DNA from: UBA1731 sp963653155
Lineage (GTDB): Bacteria > Verrucomicrobiota > Kiritimatiellia > RFP12 > UBA1067
DNA: 64,000 nt
Assembly (NCBI GenBank): GCA_963653155.1
Contig: CAVJWR010000001.1
Location: forward strand, 56,771-120,770
Direction of reading: 5' to 3'
The notes under the pieces: model-generated
Told to the model about the DNA's origin: nothing
Databases searched by the model: none
What the model saw: only the letters and a program-made list of their open reading frames with translations
Made by a program: the position numbers and the translations under genes
Shown here: positions 50,011 through 59,900 of the stretch, in pieces
How the letters are laid out: each line of letters starts with the position of its first letter
Position numbering within the stretch: the first letter of the stretch is position 1

Positions 50011-51366
50011 TCAGCCGAAGTACGCCTGATATAGGGCGCGGACGGCCTTCACCCTGTCTTCGCTCTTGATCCCTATCATGAACGAGTATTCGCTGGCACC
50101 CTGGTTCACCATCGAAATGTTGATGCCATGCTCGGCGAGCGCGGCGGTGGCCTTGGCGAGCATTCCCGTCGAAAACGCCATGCCCTCGCCTACAACCATG
50201 AGGATGGCATAGTCGTGGGCAACAAGCACGGAATCGGGAGAGAGTTCACGCTTGATGCGCGCTACGACCCTGTTCTCTGTGGGTTTCGTGAACTTGTCGC
50301 TGCGGATCACCACGGATATCGAGTCGATGCCGCTCGGTATGTGCTCGTACGCGACATGTTCCTCCTGAAGGATGTCGAGCAGACGGTGGGTGAAACCTAC
50401 CTCGCGGTTCATGCAATACTTGTCTATGATGATGTTGCAGAACCCGTCTGCGGCGGCGATCCCGGTCACGGTGCCGGGGATTACACGGCGGGACTGCACA
50501 ATCATCGTGCCAGGCTCGTTCGGGTGGTTGGTGTTGCGCACGTTTATCGGAATGCGTGCCTGAACCGCCGGGAATATGGCCTCGTCGTTGAACACGCCAA
50601 AGCCGGCGTACGCGAGCTCGCGCATTTCCCGATAGGTCATCGTGTCGATCCCCTCCTTGACCTCCGGAACTATGCGGGGATCCACGGGATAGACATTGTC
50701 CACGTCCGTAAAGTTCTCGTATACATCCGCACGTATCGCGGCCGCGAGAATGGAGCCGGTTATGTCCGATCCGCCACGCGGGAAGGTCGCCACCGTGCCG
50801 TCCTTGCGGTAGCCGAAGAATCCGGGATATATCACAATGCCCTCGAAGTCGGAGAAGGCCTTGGCGAGCTTCCTGTAGGATTCGGGATTGAGAGTGGCGT
50901 TGCCGGACTCCCCTTCGAGGATCATTCCAGTATCGCGCGGACTCGCATAGCGGGCCTTTACGCCTCGCTTCACAAACGCAGCCGCAACAATCTTGGCGGA
51001 GTTGTCCTCGCCCGCCGCCTTGAGCGTATCCATGAACACGCCCGCATCCTTATTCGGCAGGGCAAGCCGCGCCTTCAAATCCTTCTCGATGTCCTTTACG
51101 ATATCGCCGCCAAGCTTAAGGTCCTTTGCTATGGATGCGTAGCGCTCCACAACGGCCTTCAACGGCTTCGCGACATCGTCCTTATTGAGTGCGGCATCGG
51201 CGAGAGCGATGAGCAGATCCGTAACCTTCGTGTCCGACTTGCTGCGCTTGCCTGGCGCACTGACCACGACCATGCGGCGCGTAGGATCCGCCAGCACTAT
51301 GTTGAGAACCTTGGTGATCTGTCCCGCATCCGCAAGACTTGAACCGCCGAATTTGCAAACCTTCAT
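50011..51366 (-). CDS. lysC: Aspartate kinase
   Basis: 451 aa. Phosphorylates aspartate, entering Lys/Thr/Met synthesis. Kinase domain: V-C-K-F-G-G-S-S-L-A (3-12), F-P-R-G-G-S-D-I-T-G-S, N-F-T-D-V-D-N-V-Y. Two C-terminal ACT domains (about 300-451: S-I-S-V-V-I, L-A-E-H-G-I-N-I-S-M-V-N-Q-G-A-S) give allosteric control. AGAGGAA precedes ATG, and TATAAT lies at 51406. No homoserine dehydrogenase fusion. Confidence 0.95.
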   Translation of the reverse strand: MKVCKFGGSSLADAGQITKVLNIVLADPTRRMVVVSAPGKRSKSDTKVTDLLIALADAALNKDDVAKPLKAVVERYASIAKDLKLGGDIVKDIEKDLKARLALPNKDAGVFMDTLKAAGEDNSAKIVAAAFVKRGVKARYASPRDTGMILEGESGNATLNPESYRKLAKAFSDFEGIVIYPGFFGYRKDGTVATFPRGGSDITGSILAAAIRADVYENFTDVDNVYPVDPRIVPEVKEGIDTMTYREMRELAYAGFGVFNDEAIFPAVQARIPINVRNTNHPNEPGTMIVQSRRVIPGTVTGIAAADGFCNIIIDKYCMNREVGFTHRLLDILQEEHVAYEHIPSGIDSISVVIRSDKFTKPTENRVVARIKRELSPDSVLVAHDYAILMVVGEGMAFSTGMLAKATAALAEHGINISMVNQGASEYSFMIGIKSEDRVKAVRALYQAYFG

Positions 51367-51405
51367 CCTATATTCCTCTCGTTTCTAATTGCCAACGGGT
51401 CGCAA

Positions 51406-51411
51406 ATTATA
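51406..51411 (-). promoter_or_regulatory. -10 box of lysC
   Basis: TATAAT on the minus strand, about 39 nt before ATG 51366. No -35 at standard spacing. Confidence 0.5.
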
Positions 51412-51436
51412 CCATATCGACACCGATAAAGGCACG

Positions 51437-52312
51437 TCAAGGCAATGTCCTCGCAAAATGGGACGGGGTACGCCCGGTTATTCCGCGAAAGGCCGTCGCG
51501 AAATGTTGAGGCGACGCGAACCCAAGCGAATCCGAGATCGCCCGGATGGATGCCTTTCCACCGGAGAGGAGCTTCTGCGCCTTTCTCACCCGGCACGCGA
51601 TGAGATAGGCATGCGGCGGAAGCCCTGTCGTGCGCTTGAACGTCTCGGAAAACGACGATTGGGATATTCCGAGTTCATCGGCCAATTGCGGAATCCGATA
51701 GTCTTCGCCGGGATGCTCGGCCATGCGCCGGGCAAGTTGCGTGAATCGCTCCGGCGCCTTGGACGGAAGCATCCGCGCCGCCTCGATAACCGCCACCAGA
51801 AGGTCGAGCGCGGCAGCCTTCATCTTCGTCCGCCGTGCGGCATTCAGCGCATTTTCGTCATAGGCCGCAAAAAGCGTCTCGAATGCGGCTTTCACGCGAC
51901 GCGTCGATTTGAACAGGCGTTTCGGAAGGTGGGTGATCGAACGTCCAAGCCATTCGCTTTCGGCTGACGAAAGGCCGAGGACGCGCCGGCCTGACCTTGG
52001 AGGCGTGAAGAGGATGCGGTAGATCAACAGCCCCTTGGGATTGTGTCGCATGCGATGCGGTTGCTTCGGTGTGGACACGAAAATGTTGCCGGGCAGGAAC
52101 GGGTAGGTGCGTTCTTCCGTCTCAAACGCCAGATTCCCGCGTACGCACAGGTTTATCTCAACGCCCTCTGGATGGACGTGAAAGTCGGTCCCCGGATGGA
52201 TCATGTGGAAGTCGCTCATGCTGAGCACAGGGATGCAGTCAAGCCCTTCTTTCCGCAAGTCAAGGACGCGTCTGCCCGGCCTGTCCTGATATACGATGGC
52301 ATCGAAAATCAT
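51437..52312 (-). CDS. AraC-family transcriptional regulator
   Basis: 291 aa. N-terminal cupin-like sensor (H-P-G-T-D-F-H-V-H-P-E-G-V-E-I-N, F-L-P-G-N-I-F-V-S-T-P-K-Q-P-H). The C-terminal pair of helix-turn-helix motifs is at about 195-291: I-P-Q-L-A-D-E-L-G-I-S-Q-S-S-F-S-E-T-F-K and I-S-D-S-L-G-F-A-S-P-Q-H-F-A-T-A-F. Divergent from the sialidase operon and likely its regulator. TATAAT lies 6 nt before ATG 52312, so the mRNA should be leaderless. Confidence 0.88.
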   Translation of the reverse strand: MIFDAIVYQDRPGRRVLDLRKEGLDCIPVLSMSDFHMIHPGTDFHVHPEGVEINLCVRGNLAFETEERTYPFLPGNIFVSTPKQPHRMRHNPKGLLIYRILFTPPRSGRRVLGLSSAESEWLGRSITHLPKRLFKSTRRVKAAFETLFAAYDENALNAARRTKMKAAALDLLVAVIEAARMLPSKAPERFTQLARRMAEHPGEDYRIPQLADELGISQSSFSETFKRTTGLPPHAYLIACRVRKAQKLLSGGKASIRAISDSLGFASPQHFATAFRGITGRTPSHFARTLP

Positions 52313-52408
52313 GCGGACATTATACCAGAACGAAGCCTATTTCGTTCAAGAATCTTTTTTGTAAAATTACGTACATCCTGTGTTTTGGCGCATGATACAA
52401 TGCGCGGC
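52313..52408. promoter_or_regulatory. Divergent promoters and operators, AraC / sialidase operon
   Basis: Minus -10 TATAAT at 52319-52324 serves the AraC gene; plus -10 TACAAT at 52396-52401 serves the operon, 7 nt before ATG 52409. Inverted repeats GAACGAA-GCCTAT-TTCGTTC (52328-52347) and GCGCAT-GATACA-ATGCGC (52388-52405) overlap the AraC core promoter and the operon -10, so each may be a regulator site. Confidence 0.6.
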
Positions 52409-52861
52409 ATGGAGAAACTGGATTTCCGAAAACTGACTGGAGTGAAGCCGATCATGGAGCTCCCGCTTGGCCGGGACGCACTTTCCGTACGGCATCCGCC
52501 AAACGCGATCGTTTCGCTTCGCCCGCTGTTGGCCGTAACCGACGATCCAAAGTCCACGGCGGCACGTGCGGCTGCCGACCGCGCATTCGCGTCCGGCCAC
52601 TCGGTTGCGGTCTTCGTGCCGCGCAGGGACGACGGCACTGCGAAGACTTGCGCAAGGCGGGCCGAGGACATATTGGATGCGGCGCGGCGCCTTGCACACG
52701 CGAACGCAGGAAAGACCGTGGAGGTATGGGCCGAGGGTACGGCAATAGAGCCGGCGGCATGGATGTTCTTCCTTGAGCGGTTCTACTTCTCCACGTTTAC
52801 GGCAGTTGGGGACTGTGCCGACAGACCGGGATTCCCTTCGTGGAAGGAGCTGGTGAAATGA
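52409..52861 (+). CDS. Hypothetical protein, first gene of sialic-acid operon
   Basis: 150 aa. No recognised domain, no signal peptide. R-H-P-P-N-A-I-V-S-L-R-P-L-L-A-V-T-D-D-P-K and K-T-V-E-V-W-A-E-G hint at a small alpha/beta fold. ATG 52409 is 7 nt after the -10, near-leaderless. It overlaps the next gene by ATGA, so translation is coupled. Longer upstream readings start antisense to the AraC gene and are rejected. Confidence 0.55.
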   Translation: MEKLDFRKLTGVKPIMELPLGRDALSVRHPPNAIVSLRPLLAVTDDPKSTAARAAADRAFASGHSVAVFVPRRDDGTAKTCARRAEDILDAARRLAHANAGKTVEVWAEGTAIEPAAWMFFLERFYFSTFTAVGDCADRPGFPSWKELVK

Positions 52862-53766
52862 GCGGGCGTATCTGGGCACAGCTCGTCCATCTAGGGATGA
52901 ATATCGGCACTCGCGCCGATGCCGAAAAACATGAAGTCCTCGGATGCGATGACGCTGAATGGAGGATCATCACCGACCGAATGGCGGCAAACCGCCTCAA
53001 CATGATCGTCATCGACCTTCTGGAGGGCGTGAGATATCCAAGCCATCCGGAAATCGGCGCAAAGGGAGCCTGGAGCGTCGAAAAGCTTCGGGGCGAACTG
53101 AAGCGTCTGCGGGCCATGGGGCTGGAGCCGATACCCAAGCTGAATTTCTCTGCATGCCACGACGAATGGCTCGGCGACTATGGCCGCATGCTCTCTACTT
53201 CTGACTACTACCGTGTCTGTGAAGACCTGATCCGCGACTGCTGCGAGATATTTGACCACCCACGCTACTTCCACTTCGGCTATGACGAGGAGGATGTCCG
53301 CTGCCAGTCCACTTTCGAGTTGACGGTAGTCCGGCAGGGCGAGCTTTGGTGGCATGATTTCCTCTGGTTCGTGAAGACGATCGAGAAATGCGGAATGCGC
53401 CCATGGATGTGGAGCGACTACGCATGGGAGCATCACGACGAGTTCCTGAAGCGGTGTCCACGCAGCGTTCTCCAGTCCAACTGGTACTATGACGAGGGCT
53501 TCAACGAACGTGCGTTCCGCTGGCCGCGCATCAAGTGCTATCTGGATCTTGACAAGGCCGGCTTCGACCAGATCCCAACCGGATCCAACCACCTTTACGA
53601 CACCAACATGGCGGAAACTGTCGCGTTCTCGGAAAAGAACCTGTCGCCTGTTCGCCTTAAGGGATATATGATGTCCACGTGGAGACGATGCCTTGCGGAA
53701 CATCGCCAGCGAAATCTTGCGGCGGCAGACCAGATCGGCGCCGCAAGGACGAAGTTTGAAAGATAG
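52858..53766 (+). CDS. Glycoside hydrolase-like TIM-barrel protein
   Basis: 302 aa. Barrel-type features: N-R-L-N-M-I-V-I-D-L-L-E-G-V, P-I-P-K-L-N-F-S-A-C-H-D, and H-P-R-Y-F-H-F-G-Y-D-E-E-D, where an Asp-Glu pair ends a strand as in GH20 and related clan-K enzymes. No signal peptide. The family is not named with confidence. It sits in an operon with sialidase and sialic-acid transport, so a role in glycan trimming is inferred. Confidence 0.6.
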   Translation: MSGRIWAQLVHLGMNIGTRADAEKHEVLGCDDAEWRIITDRMAANRLNMIVIDLLEGVRYPSHPEIGAKGAWSVEKLRGELKRLRAMGLEPIPKLNFSACHDEWLGDYGRMLSTSDYYRVCEDLIRDCCEIFDHPRYFHFGYDEEDVRCQSTFELTVVRQGELWWHDFLWFVKTIEKCGMRPWMWSDYAWEHHDEFLKRCPRSVLQSNWYYDEGFNERAFRWPRIKCYLDLDKAGFDQIPTGSNHLYDTNMAETVAFSEKNLSPVRLKGYMMSTWRRCLAEHRQRNLAAADQIGAARTKFER

Positions 53767-53775
53767 GAGAAGATT

Positions 53776-55461
53776 ATGAAAAGGAACGCTATTCTTGCCG
53801 GAGCAATGCTGCTCTCTACAGTGGCTGGCGCCTTCGAGTGGAATTTCCCAAATGGCGGAGATCCCAATCTCAAGGTGCCGCACGATCCCGCGCTGTCATT
53901 TCCAGATGGCTTCAAGGCGACAGTGCGCTTTTCGGTGGATCTCGACCGCATCGACGAACGCAGCAATTTCGCGAACCTCTTCTGCAAGGGCGACGACTTC
54001 CTCGACGGCTATTGCGTGATGGTCCGCAAGAACGGACGGCTCCTTCTGGATGTAAAGGGCATCGAACCATCCTATTATCAGCCCACAAAGGTTCTGGAAT
54101 CGAATCGCGAATATCTTCTGGAGGTATACTTCACGAAAAAATGCGTGCGGCTCTTCTTTGACGGCGTGGAATCCGGGAGCTACGCTTTCGCCGGAGCCTA
54201 TGACTTCTCCAACACGCATGCGCTTCAGATCGGCTCGATGGGCGGCTATACTTTCTCCGGCTCGATGAAGAGCCTGAAGCTACAGCCACTGTCCGAAGTG
54301 GCGGTGCCGCCTGGCGGGCCCAAGCCAATGCTTACGGAATTGCCGAAGCATCAGGCCCGTGCCGAAATCCTGTGGTCAAGGGCAATATGCAGGGAAAAGG
54401 ATCGCTACATAGGATGGCCGACCGTTGCGCGACTGAAGAACGGCGACATTCTCGCCGCATTTTCCGGCGACCGCGAGGAACACGTCTGCCCATGGGGCAA
54501 GATCCAGATTGTCCGCTCAACGGACGACGGCGAGACATGGAGCGAACCGAAGACGATTCAGAACGGGCCGCTCGATGATCGCGACTGCGGTCTCGTGGTG
54601 ATGCCGGATGGGGATGTGATCCTCACATACTTCACGTCCACGGCGTATCGCTCGAAATCCTTCCTTGAGCGAGACTGGAAGAAGGACAAGCCACAGTACT
54701 GGTGGCGGCGACATGACGAGAAGATCACCGACCAGATTCGGCGCGAAGCCCTCGGCTACTTCCGCATGGTCTCGAAGGACAATGGCCATACGTGGTCGAA
54801 GCCGGAAAAGATGTCCGACGTATCGCATGCGCCACACGGGCCGACACTATTGCGCGACGGTTCGCTCCTACAGCTTGGCCGCAGTTTCCAGAATTCACAG
54901 CTTGACACGGGAAAGTCTTACAGCAAGTCGGTCATATCTGCATGGCGCTCGGTTGATAAGGGCGCAAGCTGGCAATGCCTGTGCAAAGAGGTGCCGGACA
55001 CGAACGGGGAAAACATGAGGCCGGCGATGTTCCACGAACCGAATGCGATTGAGCTGCCCGACGGCACGATTGTCGGACTCGTCCGCTACCACGGGGAGGA
55101 TGATTGCCTGCGCCAGACCATTTCGCGTGACGGGGGACGCACCTGGACACCTATGTCCAAGACGACCATGGTCGGCCTTCCCCCTCACATTGTCCGGCTC
55201 GCGGATGGCAAGCTGGTGAACGTCTATGGGCGGCGCGTGCCGGATGGCGGGTTCGGTGAATTCGCGGCGATTTCCGATGATGGCGGCAAGACGTGGGATA
55301 CGGCGAACGAGATCTGCCTGCGGCCATGCCACAACAATGATCTCGGATATCCGTCGAGTTGCGTGTTGCCGTCGGGTGAAATACTTACCGTCTACTACCA
55401 GCCTGAGAATGTCGGCGAAAAGCCGTGCCTCATGGCGACCAAGTGGCGCGTGACGAAGTGA
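53776..55461 (+). CDS. Secreted sialidase-fold protein with LamG-like N-terminus
   Basis: 561 aa. Signal peptide (1-19), ConA/LamG-like domain (about 22-175: F-P-D-G-F-K-A-T-V-R-F-S-V), then a six-bladed BNR propeller. Five Asp-boxes are visible: S-T-D-D-G-E-T-W, S-K-D-N-G-H-T-W, S-V-D-K-G-A-S-W, S-R-D-G-G-R-T-W and S-D-D-G-G-K-T-W. The classical R-I-P start is replaced by Y-I-G-W-P-T-V-A-R-L. GH33 enzymes release sialic acid; the catalytic Arg triad cannot be assigned without a structure-based alignment. AGGAGAAG precedes ATG. Confidence 0.8.
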   Translation: MKRNAILAGAMLLSTVAGAFEWNFPNGGDPNLKVPHDPALSFPDGFKATVRFSVDLDRIDERSNFANLFCKGDDFLDGYCVMVRKNGRLLLDVKGIEPSYYQPTKVLESNREYLLEVYFTKKCVRLFFDGVESGSYAFAGAYDFSNTHALQIGSMGGYTFSGSMKSLKLQPLSEVAVPPGGPKPMLTELPKHQARAEILWSRAICREKDRYIGWPTVARLKNGDILAAFSGDREEHVCPWGKIQIVRSTDDGETWSEPKTIQNGPLDDRDCGLVVMPDGDVILTYFTSTAYRSKSFLERDWKKDKPQYWWRRHDEKITDQIRREALGYFRMVSKDNGHTWSKPEKMSDVSHAPHGPTLLRDGSLLQLGRSFQNSQLDTGKSYSKSVISAWRSVDKGASWQCLCKEVPDTNGENMRPAMFHEPNAIELPDGTIVGLVRYHGEDDCLRQTISRDGGRTWTPMSKTTMVGLPPHIVRLADGKLVNVYGRRVPDGGFGEFAAISDDGGKTWDTANEICLRPCHNNDLGYPSSCVLPSGEILTVYYQPENVGEKPCLMATKWRVTK

Positions 55462-55473
55462 GGCTGGGCTAGC

Positions 55474-56954
55474 ATGCACCTGTTGGCGATATTGGCCTCC
55501 ATCCTCATCTTCAACGAGGATAACACGCACTTCCTTCGGGATGTGCCGGAGGCCGAGTTCGTCCGGTATTTCGACTCCGTATGCCGTCCCGGCGGCGTGA
55601 CCCACTTCTTCATGTGCCCGAACGCCATGCGTTCCAACATCGACACAAAATCACTTGAACCGATATGGACGGCATTGGGCGAACAAGGCGTCAACCCGGC
55701 TTGGGGCAAGACCGCCAAGGCGCTACACGACAAGGGAATCGACCCCTACGCGATCTGGACGAGGCGGGCACGTGAGAAAGGCGTGTCGCCATGGCTATCC
55801 ATACGCATGAATGACATCCACGAGGTGCATGACCCTACTTTTGGTGGACTTTCCACGATGTGGCGGAACCATCCTGAATATCGGATCGACCCGAAATACT
55901 CCGGCCGCAACTGGGATCCTTACGCCTTCAGCTATACAAACGCCGCCGTCCGGGAGGTTTATTCTGCATATGCGAAGGAACTGCTGGAACGCTATGACGT
56001 TGACGGCATCGAGTTCGATTGGCTGCGTTTCCCGTCTCTGGTTACGAAAGGGCGCGGAGAATTGGATGCGCACCACATCACAGAATTCATGCGTATGGCG
56101 AGGCCGCACATAAAGGTGGCAGAGAAGCGGTTCGGCCATCGCGTAATGACCGCTGCGCGTGTTCTGTCTTCTCCAGAGCTGTCGCTCTACAAGGGACTTG
56201 ACGCCATAGCCTGGGCAAGGGAAGGTCTCATAGACATGCTGATCGTGTGCAATGCCTTTGGGACAGTTGATTTCAACACGCCTTACCGCGAGTGGCGCGA
56301 ACGCATCTCTGCGGTGAATCCGAATGTGGAGATAATACCGGGACTTGATTCTGGGGTCATCAAGGATAGGCGGGCACGGCAATATCTGACGCTTGAGGAA
56401 TATTGCGGATTTGCGGACCAAATGTACGCACAGGGGGCGCCGGGGTTCTACGTATTCAATTTCTTCCACAATTCCGAAACGGGGCGTACATGGAACGCCG
56501 TGCTGGATGGCGGACTTTCACGCGACAGGATATCAAATCAGGCGCGTACATATCCAGTGTCCTATCGCGAAGGCGGTCCTGCGGAGATTATGGATAGCCA
56601 GTTGCCGAAAAGGTTAACCGTGCCACATACCGTAAAGCTGTATGCCGNNNNNNNNNNGCCGGCGAGCCACCAAAGGCTGGACACGTGGAAGTGCATGTCG
56701 CCTACGACCGAGAAGCGCCGTTAGGCTTGGCGATCACACTGAACGGCGTCAGTCCGTCATCCTGCCATGCAGAAGATGGTCGCGATTGGCTGTATCCAAC
56801 GGCCATTGCCACCAATGCAGTGTCATATGCGTTTCCGATCCACGCCGCTCGCAGGGGCTACAATGAGATTGCATTCCCCGCCGAACCGATACGCAAGACG
56901 GTTGTCGTTGCGGCAGAGCTTCGAATCATTCCAAACGGAGGAAAGAAAAGATGA
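55474..56954 (+). CDS. Family-10-like glycosyl hydrolase (GHL), interrupted by gap
   Basis: About 490 aa across the 10-N gap at 56648-56657, after which the reading resumes in a different frame (A-G-E-P-P-K-A-G-H-V-E-V). N-terminal signal-like helix, then a TIM barrel: S-P-W-L-S-I-R-M-N-D, A-V-R-E-V-Y-S-A-Y-A-K-E-L-L-E-R-Y-D-V-D-G-I-E-F-D-W-L-R-F (split here), and E-I-I-P-G-L-D-S-G. D-G-I-E-F-D is the GHL acidic motif. A C-terminal beta-sandwich ends in A-E-L-R-I-I-P-N-G-G-K-K-R. The last 4 bases overlap the next ATG. Confidence 0.7.
56648..56657. other. Assembly gap (10 N)
   Basis: Scaffold spacer inside the GHL gene. The frame change across it shows the true gap is not 10 nt. Confidence 0.95.
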
Positions 56955-59900
56955 AAACAGTGCAAGGTCTCGTTTGCGCCGTTCTTGCATCCTGTGCAAT
57001 GATTACGGCAACGGCCGACATTCCACAGCCGTACATCTGGTGGAAGATGGATAAGGTCGTGGACGGCAAGATAATGAACGCCGGGACGAATACGGACGCA
57101 CGCTGCGACCTTACGCTCGGGCCGAGTGTACACCTTGGATCCGTCTATGGCGTTGAAAACGCGCTCGTATTCGACGCTTCGGCTTCGGCGGCAACGGGCG
57201 CATGGGGATACTCCCACACTCCTGCCCTGAAGTCGCGCACTGTCTCATTCTGGATTTGCCGTGATGCCGACAATTCAAATGTGGATGTCGCCAACAACAA
57301 GCTGCACTATGTGTTCTCCGGGCTGTCGGTCATGAACATAACAGTGTCCCCAGATGCGTTGACCATGCACATCAAGCTGGGAACCCTTGAATCGACAAGC
57401 GAACAGATCGCCCATTCATACGTCTATTCGGCGGGCAACTTTACGCGGGATGCCTGGCATCACATTGTGGTTGTCGCGGAGGATACTGGCCGGATCAGCG
57501 ACGAGGCTGGCGATTACTTTGGAAACCCCATATACAATATCCGCATCTACCAGGATGGTGCGCTTCACAAGGAGGTGAAGGATCGCGTAACGGAAAGCAA
57601 TCTTGCCGTGGAGACCGATTTCGTCTTCGGGAACAATGCGGCCAATGGCGTAAGGCCCTTGCCTGGGACTTTCTCGGATGTGCGACTGTATGACTGCGCA
57701 TTGACTACCGATGACGTTAGTGCATTGTGGCAGATCGAATCGCAGACCCATGCCCCCGGCGTTCTCGGCTTCTGGCGGATGGAGGAGATCCGTGCGGAAG
57801 GCGACAAGCGCTATGTCGATGATTCCACCGGGCGCGGCGTGCCGCTGGAAGTCGGGGCAGACAACGTACCGATGGCGGCGACCGGGCTTTCCGGCCAGGC
57901 GCTCGATTTTCCAGATCAGACGCAGTGCTATGGCTTGGCGCACAACAAGTCTGGCGCGATACGCGACTTCTCGGTTTCGCTTTGGATGCGTCCGCAGCTT
58001 GGCATGGACAAACTGCAGAACGAAGGCAATGTAGGAAACAAGTGTCCGCACATCTTTCGGTTCGGCAACTATTTCAGGTGCGCATTCGGTACGCTTAACG
58101 ATTCGGCCAGCGACATCAACATGTTCGACATGGCATCTGTCACCAACAGCGCTGCGCCCGGAGTCTACATCAATCCGGCATATATGGCAAAGGGATACTG
58201 GAACCACTTTGCCTTCGTCGCCAAGGCCGAACAGGATTCCGAAGGCAAATGGTCGGTGACGCCAAAGTATTACGCCAACGGAGAGCTGGTGGCTACGGGA
58301 CGCAAGTCATCCTGCCCCGACTTCGAGGCGTCTGGACTGTATCCGAACTCCTGTGAGTTCATGCTCGGCAACATGGGGGCCAATTCCGCCCGTGCCATGT
58401 GGGGGCAGATGGATGACGTGGCGTTCTTTGGCCGCGCCCTTACTGCGGAACAGGTCAAGCGGCTCTACCATGGACTTCCCGATGTTGAAGCCGGCACGGA
58501 CTTTTCAATTGCCACCGATACGGCACGTCTTGCCGGCAGTCTTAAGTTGAGCCATGGTGGGGACTGCGATAGAGCGGCGCGTCAGGATTCGGCCGTATGG
58601 TCGCTTGTATCCGCACCGGAAGGAGTTTCCGCCACCATCGTCTCGCCGGACGACCTGAATACGTCGGTGCTGCTTCCAACCGTTGGCACGTATGTGTTTC
58701 GCTTGACGGTCTCCCTTGAAGGACTCAGCGACTATGACGATGTCGCCGTCACGCGCGTAGATGACCTGCCGGGCACAACGCCTACGTTGTCGGTGTCTGC
58801 ACCGTCAACGGCACTGTCTGGAGTGCCGACATCGCTTTCGGCTTCCGTCGATGACGCCGAGAACATCCATGTATTCTGGAGCAAGGTCTCAGGACCTGGC
58901 GCGGTGGCATTTGAGCCGAAGGAAGGACTCTCGACATCCATACGCTTTGCGGCTGCTGGCACATATGTGCTGCAGGCGGTTGCGGATGACGGGAAGCGAA
59001 TGGTGTCCAGGGAATTTTCGATTGACGTTTCAGATGGCGAGAATTGCGACATCTCAGATGGTCTGCTCGGCTATTGGCCACTTGGCGCATCGAGGAAAGA
59101 CGAGGTGTCAGGGACGGCATTGGATGAGACTCACTTCAGGAACGGCGTCAGCATCTGCCCCGGCATCAGCGGTTATGGGGCGCAGGTGGTTTCTACGAAG
59201 GAATATTCACTGGTCTCCAAAGTGGGCTTGCAGGAGTCGCCGCTTTATCCCGATGAGACCGAAGGAAACCGCAACACGATTCCGAAAGAGCGTTGGCGCT
59301 CGCTGAGCATGTGGATCAGGTACGATCCTCAGTCGGACACGAACAATGCCTGTGGATCCGTGTTGGCCGAGGTCCAATACACTCTTGGGCTTTTCTACGA
59401 CAAGACCAACGGTGCAGATCGCATCGCAATGTACCAGCAGACGATGTGTCCGGATATCGCCGGCGGCGGGATAGACTATTACACGTCCGATGTGCCGCCG
59501 TTTGATGGACGTTGGGTGCATATCTATGCGGCCTTCGATCGGCAGACCAGTCCGTCCGACAATCAGTCGGAATTGTGGATAGACGGTGTGCGGCAACATC
59601 TTTCAGGCGCTCGCGTCATGGGTGGCGGACGCGTGAATGCCAACCCGATCCTGTTCGGCAACCTTAACGTATCTTCTGGCACAGCTGGCGCGAACAACAG
59701 ATGGGACAACCGCCCACGGACTTTCCCAGGCGCACTTGACGAGATACGACTGTACAACCGAAAGTTGAGCGAGGCAGAGATCCGCTTCCTGGCGGCGAAT
59801 CCCATAGTGGATGTCAACTATGCTCCGGCTGTCGATGTGACTATTGCGCCGACAGTGAAAGGCAAGCCGGCAGCGACTTCCGCCCTGACGGCTGACGACG

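Noticed and set aside
51367..51436. Lysine riboswitch before lysC
   Set aside because: Only 70 nt between genes, too short for the L-box aptamer, and no pairing pattern seen.
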